Shown: one piece after another, positions 24,730 to 40,929 of the stretch
Layout: every line of letters begins with the position of its first letter
How positions within the stretch are numbered: position 1 is the stretch's first letter
NCBI GenBank assembly: GCA_950295325.1
Contig: OX485805.1
Coordinates: 23,237,501 to 23,301,500 of the forward strand
Length of the DNA: 64,000 bases
Direction of reading: 5' to 3'
Origin: Polytrichum commune
Lineage: Eukaryota > Streptophyta > Polytrichopsida > Polytrichales > Polytrichaceae
Translations under genes and position numbers: made by a program
Notes under the pieces: model-generated
The model's input: the letters and a program-made list of their open reading frames with translations, nothing else
Told to the model about the DNA's origin: nothing
The model's database searches: none

Positions 24730-25015
24730 GCCAATAGAAAACCATTAGGGTAAGGATTTTTAGAACCCCAAGTGGCTAACTAATAGGAGACCTTTTGGAT
24801 AAAAAGTTTCTGGAACCCTTATCTTGTTAGAAATAGGAAATATTTGGGTTAAAGGTTTCTAGAACCCTTATCCCGCTAGAAATAGGAAAGTTTTGGATTA
24901 AAGGCTAATCCGACAAGCCAATAGGAAAGTTCGGGTTTAAGGCTTTTAGAGACCTTATCCCGCTAACAAATAGGAAACTAAAAAGTTAGGCCTTCTAGAA
25001 CCCCTGGGTAGTTAG
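24730..25015. repeat. ~50-60-bp degenerate tandem repeat
   Basis: Segments built on AATAGGAAA...AGAACCCTTATCC recur at about 24783, 24834, 24893, 24922 and 24970 inside an intron of the second CACTA gene. Spacing is irregular. Confidence 0.65.
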
Positions 25016-26784
25016 GTAACGGCCCGCCTGTAAATGCTATCTTTTCGAAATCGGCCCACATCATGACAACGCAAACCGTCACTTATGGTTGAAATGCCTA
25101 CATGGCCATGTAGTGGACTTGGACTTTAGCGTCGATAATTACAACGACCACTATCCAATGACATTGCTGAATATCAAGAAGAGGGTGGATAACACCTTTG
25201 AGTATGAAGGTGACATAGGGCACGTTACAGAGTGGTCATTTCATGCCAATCTAAAATTACAGTTAAAAATGAAGAGGTATGCCATGAAAAAATTAATGGT
25301 TGCTGGCAGGGAGAAACCAAAGCACATCCGCCAAAACCATTGGGTCAACCTGTCGGCACTAATCGCAGATGAGAAGAAGGTGAAGCAAGCAGAGACTCTA
25401 ACTCAGAATCGAGCTCAACTGAAGCGGCTTTTCCATGCTGGCAGGTCCGAGGGGGAGGTCACTGGACATCTGATAAGTAACTCTCTTTCGTCAACCTCTA
25501 GTCGTGCTGTAGTCATATTGAATTCATGGCGTAGTCAACATCCAGGGACGTCCTAGTAACATGTTAGACAACATCTACTCACGTTGTAGGCAAGTTCTAA
25601 TCAACTTGTAGTCTAGTTGTAGTTACCTCGTCATGAAGTTCATGCCACTTGACAACATGTTTATGCGATTATATGAAACAATGTAATGGGTTAATGTATG
25701 ATTAATGCAATAAAATGGAAGACGGTCTTACTGCAGGCAGTAGAGTTGCAACGAGATCCAAGTTGTGAGGATATTGAGTCCGAGATGCAACGACAAAATG
25801 CTCACAAGAAGCAACCTGTAGGCACTTCAAATGTGTCCCACATATCTCCACGCGCAAGCCGAGTGCAGATGTCGTCTCCATCCCTCGCCATGGAAGTAAA
25901 ATCAATGAAGCGCGACTTTTATACCCGAACGAATGGGATACAGGCAAGTGTGAAAGCTATCATGACAACCCTAAACATCCCAGTTCCAGTAGACCCTAAT
26001 ATTTGCAATGTGCAGCGGCCTTCATCCATCTTGCAGAGGCAGTCAACTCCGAACATGGATAGCATGGCTCCGGATCAATCCACGGGAGAGAGTATGACAT
26101 CTTCACAAAGATTGGGCGGATTTCAGCAGAGCACATCGGAGTGCTTGCTGAAATCGGTACGGGTCTCTACATAGTTGAACCAAATTTGCGTTGGTGAGTT
26201 TTTTTTGTTCATTGCTGCAACCCTAAACCTTAACTACGCGTTGTTGCCCATGTTTTGTAGGTCCCAATCCAAAAAGTGGCCGAGTCAAAATTAAAAGGAG
26301 ATTCAAGAGAAGGTTCTCCCGAAAATGACAAAGCTCTTGTGGGACACGCACACACACCTGATGTGCAAAATGTGACTTCATGTAGCTCATTCATATTGAG
26401 TTTGGGACTTAATTCTCGTAAAGTTGGTTTTTTAGTGGAATGCTCTCTATTGTTGACTGAATGGGACAGCTGAATACTCTGTGCAGGAGAAGAAACGGAA
26501 GGCAGATGACGGAAGTCCATCACAGCAGGAGGTTCCAGAATTGGAGAAAGAAAATGACGAGGAGGTAAGCTCGGGCTCAAGGGAGAAGGCAACCCAAGAT
26601 GTTGCAAGTGACAAAGAAGTTGGCCTAGGAACTCCTAAGAAGAGGCCGAGGGCTACAGAGTTGCAGAAGCTACATATTGGAATCCACGAACTAAACACTA
26701 TGTGGAAAAAGATTCTGAGAAGATTGGCAAAGCTCCTGTGGAAACATGGAGGGGTGGTAAAGAGAGCTCAAGGAGCTCGGAGGA

Positions 26785-27010
26785 GTTGTTGGTTTGAGGA
26801 TTAAGCTCGGGGGAGCTGCTGGTTTGAGGATTAAGCTCAAGGAGCTGCTAGTTTGAGGATTAAGCTCAGAGGAGCTGCTGGTTTGAGGACTAAGCTCGGA
26901 GGAGCTGCTGGTTTGAGGATTAAGCTCGGAAGAGCTGTTGGTTTGAGGATTAAGCTCAAGGAGCTGCTGGTTTGAGGATTAAGCTCGAAGGAGCTGCTGG
27001 TTTGAGGCTT
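26785..27010. repeat. 30-bp minisatellite, eight copies
   Basis: Units of GGTTTGAGGATTAAGCTC followed by GGAGGAGCTGCT-type sequence repeat about every 30 bp (copies at about 26789, 26819, 26848, 26878, 26908, 26940, 26969 and 26999). It sits between the NLS-like exon and the last exons of the second CACTA gene. Confidence 0.9.
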
Positions 27011-27539
27011 GACTTCGGATGCTGGACCGGTTATGGGAAAGGGCCGGGGGTACTAAGGTCGCCTCATATGGTGGGCTAGCTAATTAGAAAACGGGGGAAA
27101 GATTAAACTAGGAATTTAACTCATTAGCAAATTAGGGGGAGGGGCCCTAAAGTGCAAGAGGGTGGCATAAGGGGATGAGTTTTTGGTAGGTATTTGAGGG
27201 TTGGTTTGTAAATTAGTGTAGGAAGAAGGGAATAAATAGAGAAGAGCATTTTTCAATGCTTGTACTCGTATTATGAAATAAACTGGTGTGCAAGAGTTGA
27301 TGGGAAATGTAATAGATTTTAATGACGTTGGGAAGAGGGAGTTATGTGAACATGAATGTGATCCCCATGCCCTCACCCGGACTACGACGCATAAGGGTGG
27401 GTGGTTTGGCCTCACAGACGGCAAAGGGGATGACGGAGGAAAGCGGCCCCCCAAGAAAGGTGCAGCAAAATGTACAAAGGTACAAAGTGTCTATCGGAAC
27501 CACAATTTTGATATAGACATTGTTCCTGAAGTTGTGACT

Positions 27540-29052
27540 AACTAGTTAAGTATTTTCACAATGTGACTAACTATAGTCATCACATGTAAGCACTTCCAAT
27601 TCAGCAATTTCACTTAAGTAGAAACTTTCATTATTGGTATTCACTATTGCATTCGTTGAAACTCACTGGTAGTAGTCAACAAGATCGAAGTCATGTATAC
27701 ACGGTGAAATCCGGCCCTAACTCCAAAGCCTGTCATTGTTTCTGCAGGAAAAAGACACATTGAAGGAGGTTGAAGCAGTGTCGCCTTTTGCAACATGAGA
27801 CATTGTGAAAATCATGGGAATAGGAGTCGACGAGGAGTTGCTCTTAGTAGGGGACGGGAGGGTCACGACTCTTCCAGGGGGGACAGTGCATGGAGTACCC
27901 ATCAGTGAAGGGATTGTGTCCGTTGAGGTGTTGCGGAGCCACGATGATGCATATGTCTTATATCAAAGCATAATGTTAGATGATCCACCAGTCACAAAAG
28001 ATGGTGACGCCGTTGGGCAGTTTATTTTGTGGCCCACATAATGTTTACGCCACACTCTGGAAGCTTAGTTGATGTCATTCTCTAGGAACCCCAACTTCCT
28101 TATTGGAGGACTATACCCAAAAATGATTATTTTCAATGTAAACTGCTCTTTTAACCAATGTATGGTTATCTACCAGTATTCGTTTGTAAAGAATGGTTGA
28201 TATGCGCACCTCAGCAAGTTACCACAAATATTGAAGCCAAGCATATAGAAATATGCATCTAGTTCTATCACTTGTCGTATAAATTTGACTATTTCTAATA
28301 ACAATATAAAAAATAAAGACCAAAAGTATTCACATGTTTTGACTAGAGTTAGTCACGAATGTGGAATGTACGTCCACAATGAATGCAAAGAAGTGACTAT
28401 GCGTGACCATTTGTAATTGAATTGAATTACTAAAATGATTGTTAGTCGTGAAGAATACTATGCTTGATGACTGCTGAATGCCAATTGTGTGACTAGTTTT
28501 AGTGAAGGAAAACCCTAGACTGCCAACCATGAACAACAACGACAAAATTTCTTAAGCAATGAACGCTATATGATGTGGAGACCACCCATAGATATGACTA
28601 ATGCCTGACTAGTCTTTGACTAATCATAGTCACACCAATGTGACTACATATAGTGGAACGTTGTGCCAAACATGACCAATTTCCCAGATCACACACAATT
28701 TATTTTGACTAGACTTAGTGAATCTCCGAAATTATTGACATGACTAAGCATTTACTACGTATGGTCAGTATATCGTGACTATATTTGGTAGAGTGGGCAC
28801 TACTTGTTTACTAATGCTAGTCAAGAGAGCATGACTATATGTAGTGAAGACAGACGATGTCCCAAGGTCCATGCCAATCGAGGTCCCAAAATGCCATTGG
28901 GAACGCGCATAGGGAACGAAATGCCCACAGAATAAACCGTAGTCAACTTGTTGCAAGCGACTGGTCCGACTTGACAAGCATTTCACTGACTTTGCGACTA
29001 CAGTAGTTCTAGTCAAGTACCTGGTTTTATACCATTTTCAGTCGAAACCCCC
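27540..29052. promoter_or_regulatory. CACTA right subterminal motif array
   Basis: Dense TGACTA/TAGTCA motifs in both orientations, often as near-palindromes: TGACTAGAGTTAGTCA near 28339, TGACTAATCATAGTCA near 28618, GTGACTACATATAGTG near 28639 and TTGACTAGACTTAGTG near 28702. The array is about 1.5 kb, several times longer than the left one. It overlaps the last exon of the second gene only at its start. Confidence 0.8.
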
Positions 29053-29081
29053 AGTCAAAAAAGCTTGTTTTTGGCATAGTG
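29053..29081 (-). repeat. CACTA right terminal inverted repeat
   Basis: 29-bp inverted copy of the left terminus, ending ...GGCATAGTG on the plus strand. Confidence 0.95.
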
Positions 29082-29084
29082 GTT
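29082..29084. repeat. CACTA target-site duplication, right
   Basis: GTT directly after the right terminus, matching 15969-15971. Confidence 0.85.
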
Positions 29085-32000
29085 GTACATGTTTACAATG
29101 TTATTTCTATATTAGTTAATGATTCATCATCCTGTAGAGGTCAATGTCAAAATTATTAAAACACGTGAGGAAAAATATAGGGCACTTTCAATTCAAGAGA
29201 GGAAAAAATTATACAAATTTTGGAATTGCTATAGCTTGGATGAAATGACCAATGTTATATTAGAAATAGGGTAAGTGAAAATATAGGTAGTATTTAATGT
29301 TTATTCATAAATTAGGGTTTGTTATATTTGGAGGAACAAAGAATTTATGTGAGGGATGAAAAATGTCTTTGGATTGGATGGAGAAGTTGCCTCAATTGAC
29401 TAAAAGCCATTGAATTTAGATGTTGACAAGCTTGAGGTGGTCACTGCACGGGTAGGTCACTCTAAGGCATTTTTGTGCACCACGTGCGGCTGGGGGTTTT
29501 TTGTTTTGGGGCTATTTACCTTCAAGGGTTGAATCAAAGCCTCCCTCTAATTACTTATATTGTCCAAGTCACTGCAATTTTTTGTACTCTATATTCCTTT
29601 TAAGTAATAAAAGCTAATCTACTTCCTAACGCATTGACGAGTGTTAAGGGAAACCATGGAAACAAAGAAGGGTGCAAACAATAATATCATTGCAAACAAA
29701 GTTATGAAGAAAACACATAGGAGACCATAGCAAACATACTAAACATATCTTCTAGGATCCTTATCTTCAGCCCCTATATTAATTTTACAAAAAAATAATG
29801 GCCCACATTTTATGTCCATCTAACTTACTTATAATGGGATTGTCTACATTTAATGGCCCCTTCATTATTTGGAATTCCTTTATAATTTTTATTTCAAATG
29901 ATTTTAATCCTCTCTATATTATGCCGCACGTCGTTTTTAAAATGCACTAAGTGACCTACCCGTGGGTCACTGAGAGTTTCAAGATAGTGTTGTAACCATG
30001 CACCATTCAATTCTATTTGCATGTACCGTTGATGTATCATTATGATTTTGTTCTAGATTAACGTCAATTTATGTCAAAATTCCAATATTTTGATATATGG
30101 TAAAATTTACAAACAAAACATAGTTTAAAAAACAATTTCACGGTGTAAATTGTATTTACCAGTAGGGTCTTGAAAAATACCTCAAAGTACCCTTCTATTT
30201 ATCAATAGGGTGCCAATTATTCAAGAGATTTAGATGAATAGCCCATCTTTATTTAACCCCCGATTGCATGTGGTTTACAAAAGTGTATATAGCTTGTGAC
30301 TCCCCCAAGTTCATCATTTTAGATATCATAGTTACTATTAAATGTAAAAGACCAAAATATTTAAATTGTAAACTTATGCATGAAATCATGATTGATGTAT
30401 TTTATGGGAATGTCATGTGTGTATGAAACTCGGTTTCATGGTTTATGCAATGAACATGCATACATTCGATGCTTAAGTGTGTGCCAAGTGTGTTTTAATC
30501 TTTGTTGTGTGCTATACAGATGAGAAAACGACAACAAGTGTGCACACACATGTGAACAAAAGAAAAAGGTTCAATTTTTTTTCTTTCACATCCACCTTGT
30601 TACTTTAAACCATCTCAATCCAAGTTTAGACGCCTAGGTTTGGATTGTCAATTCAAAGTTGAAGTTTATATACCCAATCACAATTTCCAAGGTGGCCATG
30701 TCGGGAACTTTTGGGAGAATCTAAAAGACATAATTATTCTCTTTTCGCTAAGAAGAAAATGGTTACAATGATTTTGGAGCCTCTCACATCAATATTCCAC
30801 TTTAATCATGTTAGTACTTGAAGGGTTGAGCTTTGGAGCCTCTCACATCAATACTCCACTTCAATCATGTTAGTACTTGAAGGGTTGAGCTTTGGAGCCT
30901 CTCACATCAATATTCCACTTCAATCATGTTAGTACTTGAAGGGTTGAGTTTTGAAAGGGCATGTAGTGTAAAATTATACCCGGGACGTCACCTTTATGAG
31001 ACTCTTCACCAATAACTCTTATAAAGTTTTAGTTCCGATGTTTGAATAACATCATACATGGTTACAACATGTTGGGTTGACCTTCACATGGGATAACTTG
31101 AATGGTCTATGTGGAATCTTTGTTTGTTTGTTGTTGTTGTAATATTAAAATACAATAGTCAATATGAAGTTTTATGCTTTTTTGAATCTTTAAACAAAAT
31201 AATGGCATGAAATGAAGAGAGGTGGGAAGTCCTAAAAATTTCAAATAGTTAAAGACATTGACGCTATATCCTCATTGCAAACAATCTTTGTAAGAGATAG
31301 TCTAAATGCTCTTATCCATGTTTTCACTTTTTGGGTGACACTCTCATCATCCGTGTAAACTCAATGTAAGAATCTTCAATTCAAAATGTGAGTGGTTAGC
31401 ATGGTGGGAGATTAGAACCGAAGCCTACAAAACCACTACATTCATAAGGAAAGCTGCCAAATTCCATGTGCAAAATGTAAGAGCTCTCTACCAAAGAAAT
31501 TAGCATTGCATTACATAATGAAGTATGATTTCATGGATGTGGCTTGAAAATCTCAATGACCCTAAATTCCAACTTTATGAAGTGTCATAGAGATTTATTG
31601 GTGTAATACCATCAACATTGTTCTACATACGCCCTCAATGACTGCCAAAGTTTTAAGAAATATTGTATTCTTTGTTGCCTTGATCAATCAAGATATTTGC
31701 ATTTGCATTGAGTGATCATTGGCTTGTCTATATATGCTTAATTACTATAATTTTTTTTAAATGTCAATGTGCACTACATGTGTGCATGTGTTTGAGTTGG
31801 TGAACTCTTACTATTGCACAACTAAATTGCATACATAACAACATGTTGTCATGAGCGTGCTTGTGCAACTTTATGTAATCATTCAAACAATTAATATAGG
31901 AGGATCTAACCAATTTAATAATATTTGCAATATTTTTTTCTTTCATTTATGAAAACCATTTCTTTTCAATAAACACACAACAATGAGTCATAGTGCAAAT

Positions 32001-32614
32001 ATGCGGGAGATTCCAGAGTATGATAATCTGAGGAGATATGTATCATTAACATGGGTTTTGTCTTATGAGTTTTTTGGAATAATAGGGTTGATCAAGTCAA
32101 CAATAAAAGCTCAACGGATGAGGACATTTTTCTACTATGATTGAAAGATGTTATTGTTAAGGAGTATTTCTCCAAGTATCGAGACTGGTATGATATCATA
32201 ACATTCTTTAGTGAGATCTAGGATATGTTTGGATCTGATACAATTGAAAAATTTGGATGCTAGAACCAAATTGTAAGACATTAGGTATGATGTGAAAGTG
32301 TGCAAGGGCAAAGGAAGTAATTGTCACTGGCAATACAAAGTTCACATTTTTGTGTGAATGGGGATTGTTTCGATCATGGAAATGGACAAGGCATTGTCAA
32401 TTGATAGATGAAAATTCATTGGACATTCTATAGAGTTGAGAGATTTGGGACACCTTTTAATTTTATTTTTTGATCGTATAGAGAATCCTCCCAGTCATGT
32501 CCCCTTCAACTTCGGATTTTGTGGGGAGCAAAACTGAAGTGGAAGGTATTTGTTTCATCCCAATGAAAGGTATTGGAAAACTGCAAAAATTTACACCCAA
32601 GACGTTTCCATGAA
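29085..32614. other. AT-rich intergenic region
   Basis: No conserved coding sequence seen on either strand. It contains a short tandem triplication at 30773-30955 and presumably the promoter of the F-box gene close to its right end. Confidence 0.5.
30773..30955. repeat. 59-bp tandem repeat, three copies
   Basis: TTTGGAGCCTCTCACATCAA starts at 30773, 30832 and 30891, exactly 59 bp apart, with very few differences between copies. This is a recent local triplication. Confidence 0.93.
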
Positions 32615-32659
32615 ATGCTCGCCTATGTCCCACCTCTAGGCTCATACTTTTGGACCATC

Positions 32660-33856
32660 ATGATGGAGCCAACTAATAGTGTCGGAGAAAAAGGTCCGAA
32701 CACGAATTCAATGCGAAGCGAAGGCGATCTAATAAACACTAAAAACGACGATGATGATGAGTGTTTGTTATGGAGCCAAGTTCCCCACGAGGTGTTGATG
32801 AGAGTTTTGTCGTACTTGCCACTAGCAAACCTATTCCGAATGCGGGTGGTTTGCAAACAATGGTTCGACCTCATCCAGAGCTCGGACTTCTACAAAATGT
32901 GCACAAACACAAACTCCTCGACCGTGGCTCCCCACCTGGGTGTGTGCCATGTGCAGAGGAGCGAGTTCGGTTTCGAGTGGGCGGTTTTTGAGAACGTATG
33001 GAACAAATGGCAGGTCATGCCGAAAATTAACGACGTTGCCCAAGAAATTTATGTTTCCAGTCGTGGTCTTTTGTGTTTGTTGTCGTTAGGAAACTACGAT
33101 TCCATCGAGCCATTGTTGGTGTGGAATCCGTTGACGAATCATATGAAAGAGTTGCCTCCCTTTTTAAGCACATGGTCTTACCCCCTCGTTAGGATTATGT
33201 TTCATAACAACGACAACAAGTCATATAGAATTTTGTTTTCGGGAAATCAAACGTACCCGCCTACGGATGAACGGTTTTTGGCCACGGAGATATACGACTC
33301 CACCAATGACGTGTGGACGCATGGCGAGAACCTGTTGGCGGACCTTAGGTTCCCCTTCTCACAGGGGGCAGTTTGTGACGGCGCGTTGTATTTTTTGGCG
33401 AGCAAAACCATCACCTTGTATGATATCTTGATCAAGTATAATGTCGGCGAGAACAAGTGGACGGAGATGGACCACGTCATTCCGAGCGATGCGTTTTGCA
33501 CACCGCATTTGTTCGATTTCAATGGCCGGCTCTTGGCGCTGATGCAGTTGATTTCGAATCCATGCTCGAGGTTCGCGAGCTGTGGCATATTTTGCTTCAA
33601 CTTCGACTCCAAAGAGTGGGATTTGGTTACGGAGATCCCCGAGGATATTTATTTGGAGTTCGCACATGTGGGCGGGTGCGTTGCATTCGACCAGCAAGTT
33701 TGCGTCGTTGGGAACTCCTTCAGCCAACACTTGAATGTCGTGGTTTTCAATCTAGAAACGAAATGCTGGTCAAAGCTACCACCGTGCCCCCTTGCAGCGT
33801 GTCCGTTTATCCGGCGACACAACACCTTCAACTTCCATCCCAATTTGGTTTCTTGA
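32660..33856 (+). CDS. F-box protein with C-terminal beta-propeller-like region
   Basis: Intronless frame of 398 residues from the ATG at 32660; an in-frame ATG at 32615 would add 15 residues that do not look conserved, and ATG 32663 is equally possible. An acidic linker (NDDDDE) leads into an F-box at residues 36-80: LLWSQVPHEVLMRVLSYLPL, then RMRVVCKQWFDLIQSSDF. The rest matches the F-box-associated or kelch style, with repeated blocks such as PLLVWNPLTNHMKELPP, YDSTNDVWTH, YNVGENKWTEM, NFDSKEWDLVTEIPED and FNLETKCWSKLPPCPL. The F-box binds SKP1 in an SCF ubiquitin ligase; the C-terminal part would choose the substrate, which is unknown. It resembles the plant F-box-only 6/LCR-like group. 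The frame is intact and GC-richer than its surroundings, so it is probably functional. Confidence 0.93.
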   Translation: MMEPTNSVGEKGPNTNSMRSEGDLINTKNDDDDECLLWSQVPHEVLMRVLSYLPLANLFRMRVVCKQWFDLIQSSDFYKMCTNTNSSTVAPHLGVCHVQRSEFGFEWAVFENVWNKWQVMPKINDVAQEIYVSSRGLLCLLSLGNYDSIEPLLVWNPLTNHMKELPPFLSTWSYPLVRIMFHNNDNKSYRILFSGNQTYPPTDERFLATEIYDSTNDVWTHGENLLADLRFPFSQGAVCDGALYFLASKTITLYDILIKYNVGENKWTEMDHVIPSDAFCTPHLFDFNGRLLALMQLISNPCSRFASCGIFCFNFDSKEWDLVTEIPEDIYLEFAHVGGCVAFDQQVCVVGNSFSQHLNVVVFNLETKCWSKLPPCPLAACPFIRRHNTFNFHPNLVS

Positions 33857-34141
33857 AGGAATCACTCTCTGTATATTCTGTGCATCTGTAGGGTATTTCT
33901 AAGTAGTGTACAAACATGGTGAAATACTTCAACGATTGAAAGTTCTGTATCGAAGGTTGCTTACCGTATAACAACAATTGGTAGATTCTTAATCACGGCT
34001 TACTCTCAACACAGGTAATAATCATAGAGGTGTTGCTATAGTACAAAGGATGCAGCATATATAGTAAACATTTCTATATGGAGTTCCTCTGACCCGTTAC
34101 TCCCCACTAGACTGGATTTTGTCTAAGTAAATGTTTGAATG
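33857..34141. other. Spacer between convergent F-box and beta-glucosidase genes
   Basis: A 285-bp gap that must hold both 3' ends. No coding sequence. Confidence 0.6.
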
Positions 34142-38691
<4,550 letters not shown>

Positions 38692-40849
38692 GATGAGCTA
38701 CTTTCTCGCAACCCTTTCAATCTCCTCGTGCCCAACCACGTGTTTTAAGAACAGGTCCAAACTTCTTGAACTTGCTCTACATTTTGTGGAAAAGCCGAGA
38801 AGAACTCAGTTCCTGACAAGACAAAGACAAGTTTTTAAATCAGCACTGAAACTAGCAAATATTGCACTGCCATACCAAAAAATTAGTAGAGGTTCTCTTA
38901 AGAACAATTTATTGTGATTGGCATTGCCATAACATTTAAATGACCAGAGGTTGCTAAGAAGTAAATAATCAGATCAATAACTAAAGGTTTAAAACTTCCA
39001 GAATATATACAGAAGCCAACATAAGAATGCAGAACAAAAATTCCGGAGGAAAGTACAATTATCTGAGGAATGAAAAGATTGTTACACCGAGACTAAACTT
39101 CATGCAATGAATCTCGAATACACGATACCAAAGTAATCGTAATTTCAGCATTCTATCGTTGATAGTGGATGAATTCGTGCCCCTACCCTACCCTGCACCA
39201 CTACATTTTTCAGCCATAGACAACTTCATGGTCTTTTCCTTAGGGTTGCGTTTGGACCTGATTATTACTTCAAGCAATTTATAGAATTCAAAAGATTTCT
39301 GAAAAATCTGAAAACTCTAGACCGGTTAGTGAAGACGACAGCAATACCCAGGTGGAAACAGTCAAGGTTATCTACTTGCGTTTCGTTCTCGAAGGTAATA
39401 TTCGGCCAGCAGAATCTACGTGATTTTCAGTATTATCTCGTCAATGAACACCACCAGGTAGCATCACTGACGTACGATAAAGTGTCGGCGCAACCAGAAG
39501 AGTAGCACTAAGAGAAAAAGAGGTATTCCAGTCGGATATTGCGCCACAATTCAGTTATGGTTACGTAAGCAAGATGTTAACTCTTGTTTACCTAGGCCTC
39601 CGAAAATAAAAGGTTCTCGAAAATAAAAGGAGATTAGAAAATTGTTCTCGTGTGAACAGAAAAGACATCGGCGTCAACACTCTCCCTGTCGATTCTGGTA
39701 AGCTGAGCTTGAATGCAATTTCTCATTGGGATGCTATCGCGTTCATCTTGAACCTGCCAGACTCTGGATTAAAGTGAAACTCGGCAATAATCATCCTGTA
39801 TGCACATCATGCTTTCATGAACTTGCTTGGAAGCAGGGCATGTTGCAGAGACACAAGGATTTTACATAATTGCAGAAGTGGAGTCACAAGACTTCTGCTG
39901 AGTAATCCAAACTTCGACTGACTCCGAGAAAAATCTGGAAGCGGAGGGTATGTAGGCCGGAATGTCACATTTCCGTCATTAGACCCGTAAAGCGAGATTT
40001 CTTGCGCAATTTACATTAGAGACGTATTCAGAAGAGGAGGTCCAAAAGGTGCACGGAAGAGTAATTTTAGCACCATCTTCACAAACGACGCAAGGTATGC
40101 AAACACCTGGAAGCCATATCCACTCTCGAATTTACGACCAGGACTCACCAGGATCAGGTTCACGCCTTCAGTACAACCTCATTTGCGTACACATCTTAAG
40201 AGAAAATTTGCAAACAGAAATGCACAAAACAAAAGGTTTAAAATAAACAATCCACTGAACGACAAGAACCATGTCCCGAGGTGGAAAATGGTCGCAAAGC
40301 TGAGCTCAACGATCACCACCTTCACACATTACACAAGCTGTGAGGATAGCGTAGCATCCAGAGGCTATATTTTCTCTTCATCTACGACCAGCAAACCAGC
40401 ACAGCGTTGAAGCTTTCTCTTGTTAAGGCGAGAACCTCATAACGCTGCGACTCCAGCTTTGGTAAAATACAGGATTTAGACGTAATGTCCACTCTTCGAT
40501 TTCCGACAGGACTATGACTAACATCACTAAACACCAGCATCTCTTACCAGCTGAGCATAGAACTCACAATACTAAACGTAACCTGAGATCCACAACTCCA
40601 AATTAGAATCCATAACCCGTGGTAGGAACTGATCAGAATTCTTATCGCAATCAGCACCGTTCCACTCACGACATAAGCAATGGACTGAATAAAGAATCCA
40701 AAAGCTCCGTTCACTCTTTTAACCAACTACGCATCGCAATTTGAATTAAGCAACTACCAGATAACGCGTGACGCAACTTGAGAGAAATTAACAGCCTCAT
40801 GATACACGAACCTGGAGTGACTGAGAATTGAGAATCAGAGGATTGCGAG
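38692..40849. other. Upstream region of the beta-glucosidase gene
   Basis: Promoter and possible 5' leader side of the minus-strand BGLU gene. No coding exon could be supported. No clear TATA box was assigned. Confidence 0.45.
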
Positions 40850-40929
40850 AGAGACCGATCGATGATTATTGAGAGAGTGCAAATGGAAAGCTGTTAATCA
40901 AAGCCTTCCCTAGATACGCCATAACCGCA

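Larger units (their letters stand above)
21587..28041 (+). pseudogene. TnpA/Ptta-like second gene of the CACTA element
   Basis: Likely exons: 21587-22138, 23079-23162 and 23265-23882 (these three join in phase 0: 552, 84 and 618 nt), then about 25070-25476, 25737-26156, 26261 onward, 26487 onward, a piece near 27.4 kb, and 27748-28041. Exon 1 has an acidic Ser/Thr-rich head and the motif SRLRNIERNNRKLEDLGL. Exon 4 has TLTQNRAQLKRLFHAGRSEG, like the NR...K..H..GS core of Ptta/En/Spm proteins (Transposase_24). The last exon has HGVPISEGIVSVEVL and AVGQFILWP, like the DUF8039 domain that ends many plant CACTA accessory proteins. Such proteins are thought to bind subterminal repeats. An in-frame TGA at 27796-27798 interrupts the last exon, and the phase of the join into exon 4 is unsolved, so the gene may be broken. 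Confidence 0.7.
15972..29081. mobile_element. Complete CACTA (En/Spm) transposon, 13.1 kb
   Basis: Both termini read inward CACTATGCCAAAAACAAG and match at 28 of 29 positions (15972-16000 and 29053-29081), flanked by the 3-bp duplication GTT. The interior has two genes in head-to-head order around 21.1-21.6 kb: a Tnp2-type transposase on the minus strand and a TnpA/Ptta-like gene on the plus strand. Short motifs TGACTA and TAGTCA, often as palindromic pairs, are dense just inside both ends. This set (CACTA terminus, 3-bp duplication, Tnp2, subterminal repeats) defines the CMC/CACTA superfamily. The borders look freshly inserted, but the transposase carries stops and frameshifts, so this copy probably cannot move by itself. 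Confidence 0.96.

Noticed and set aside
32573-32659. N-terminal extension of the F-box protein from a TTG codon
   Set aside because: Nuclear plant genes rarely start at TTG and the extension looks non-coding; ATG at 32660 (or 32663) is preferred.
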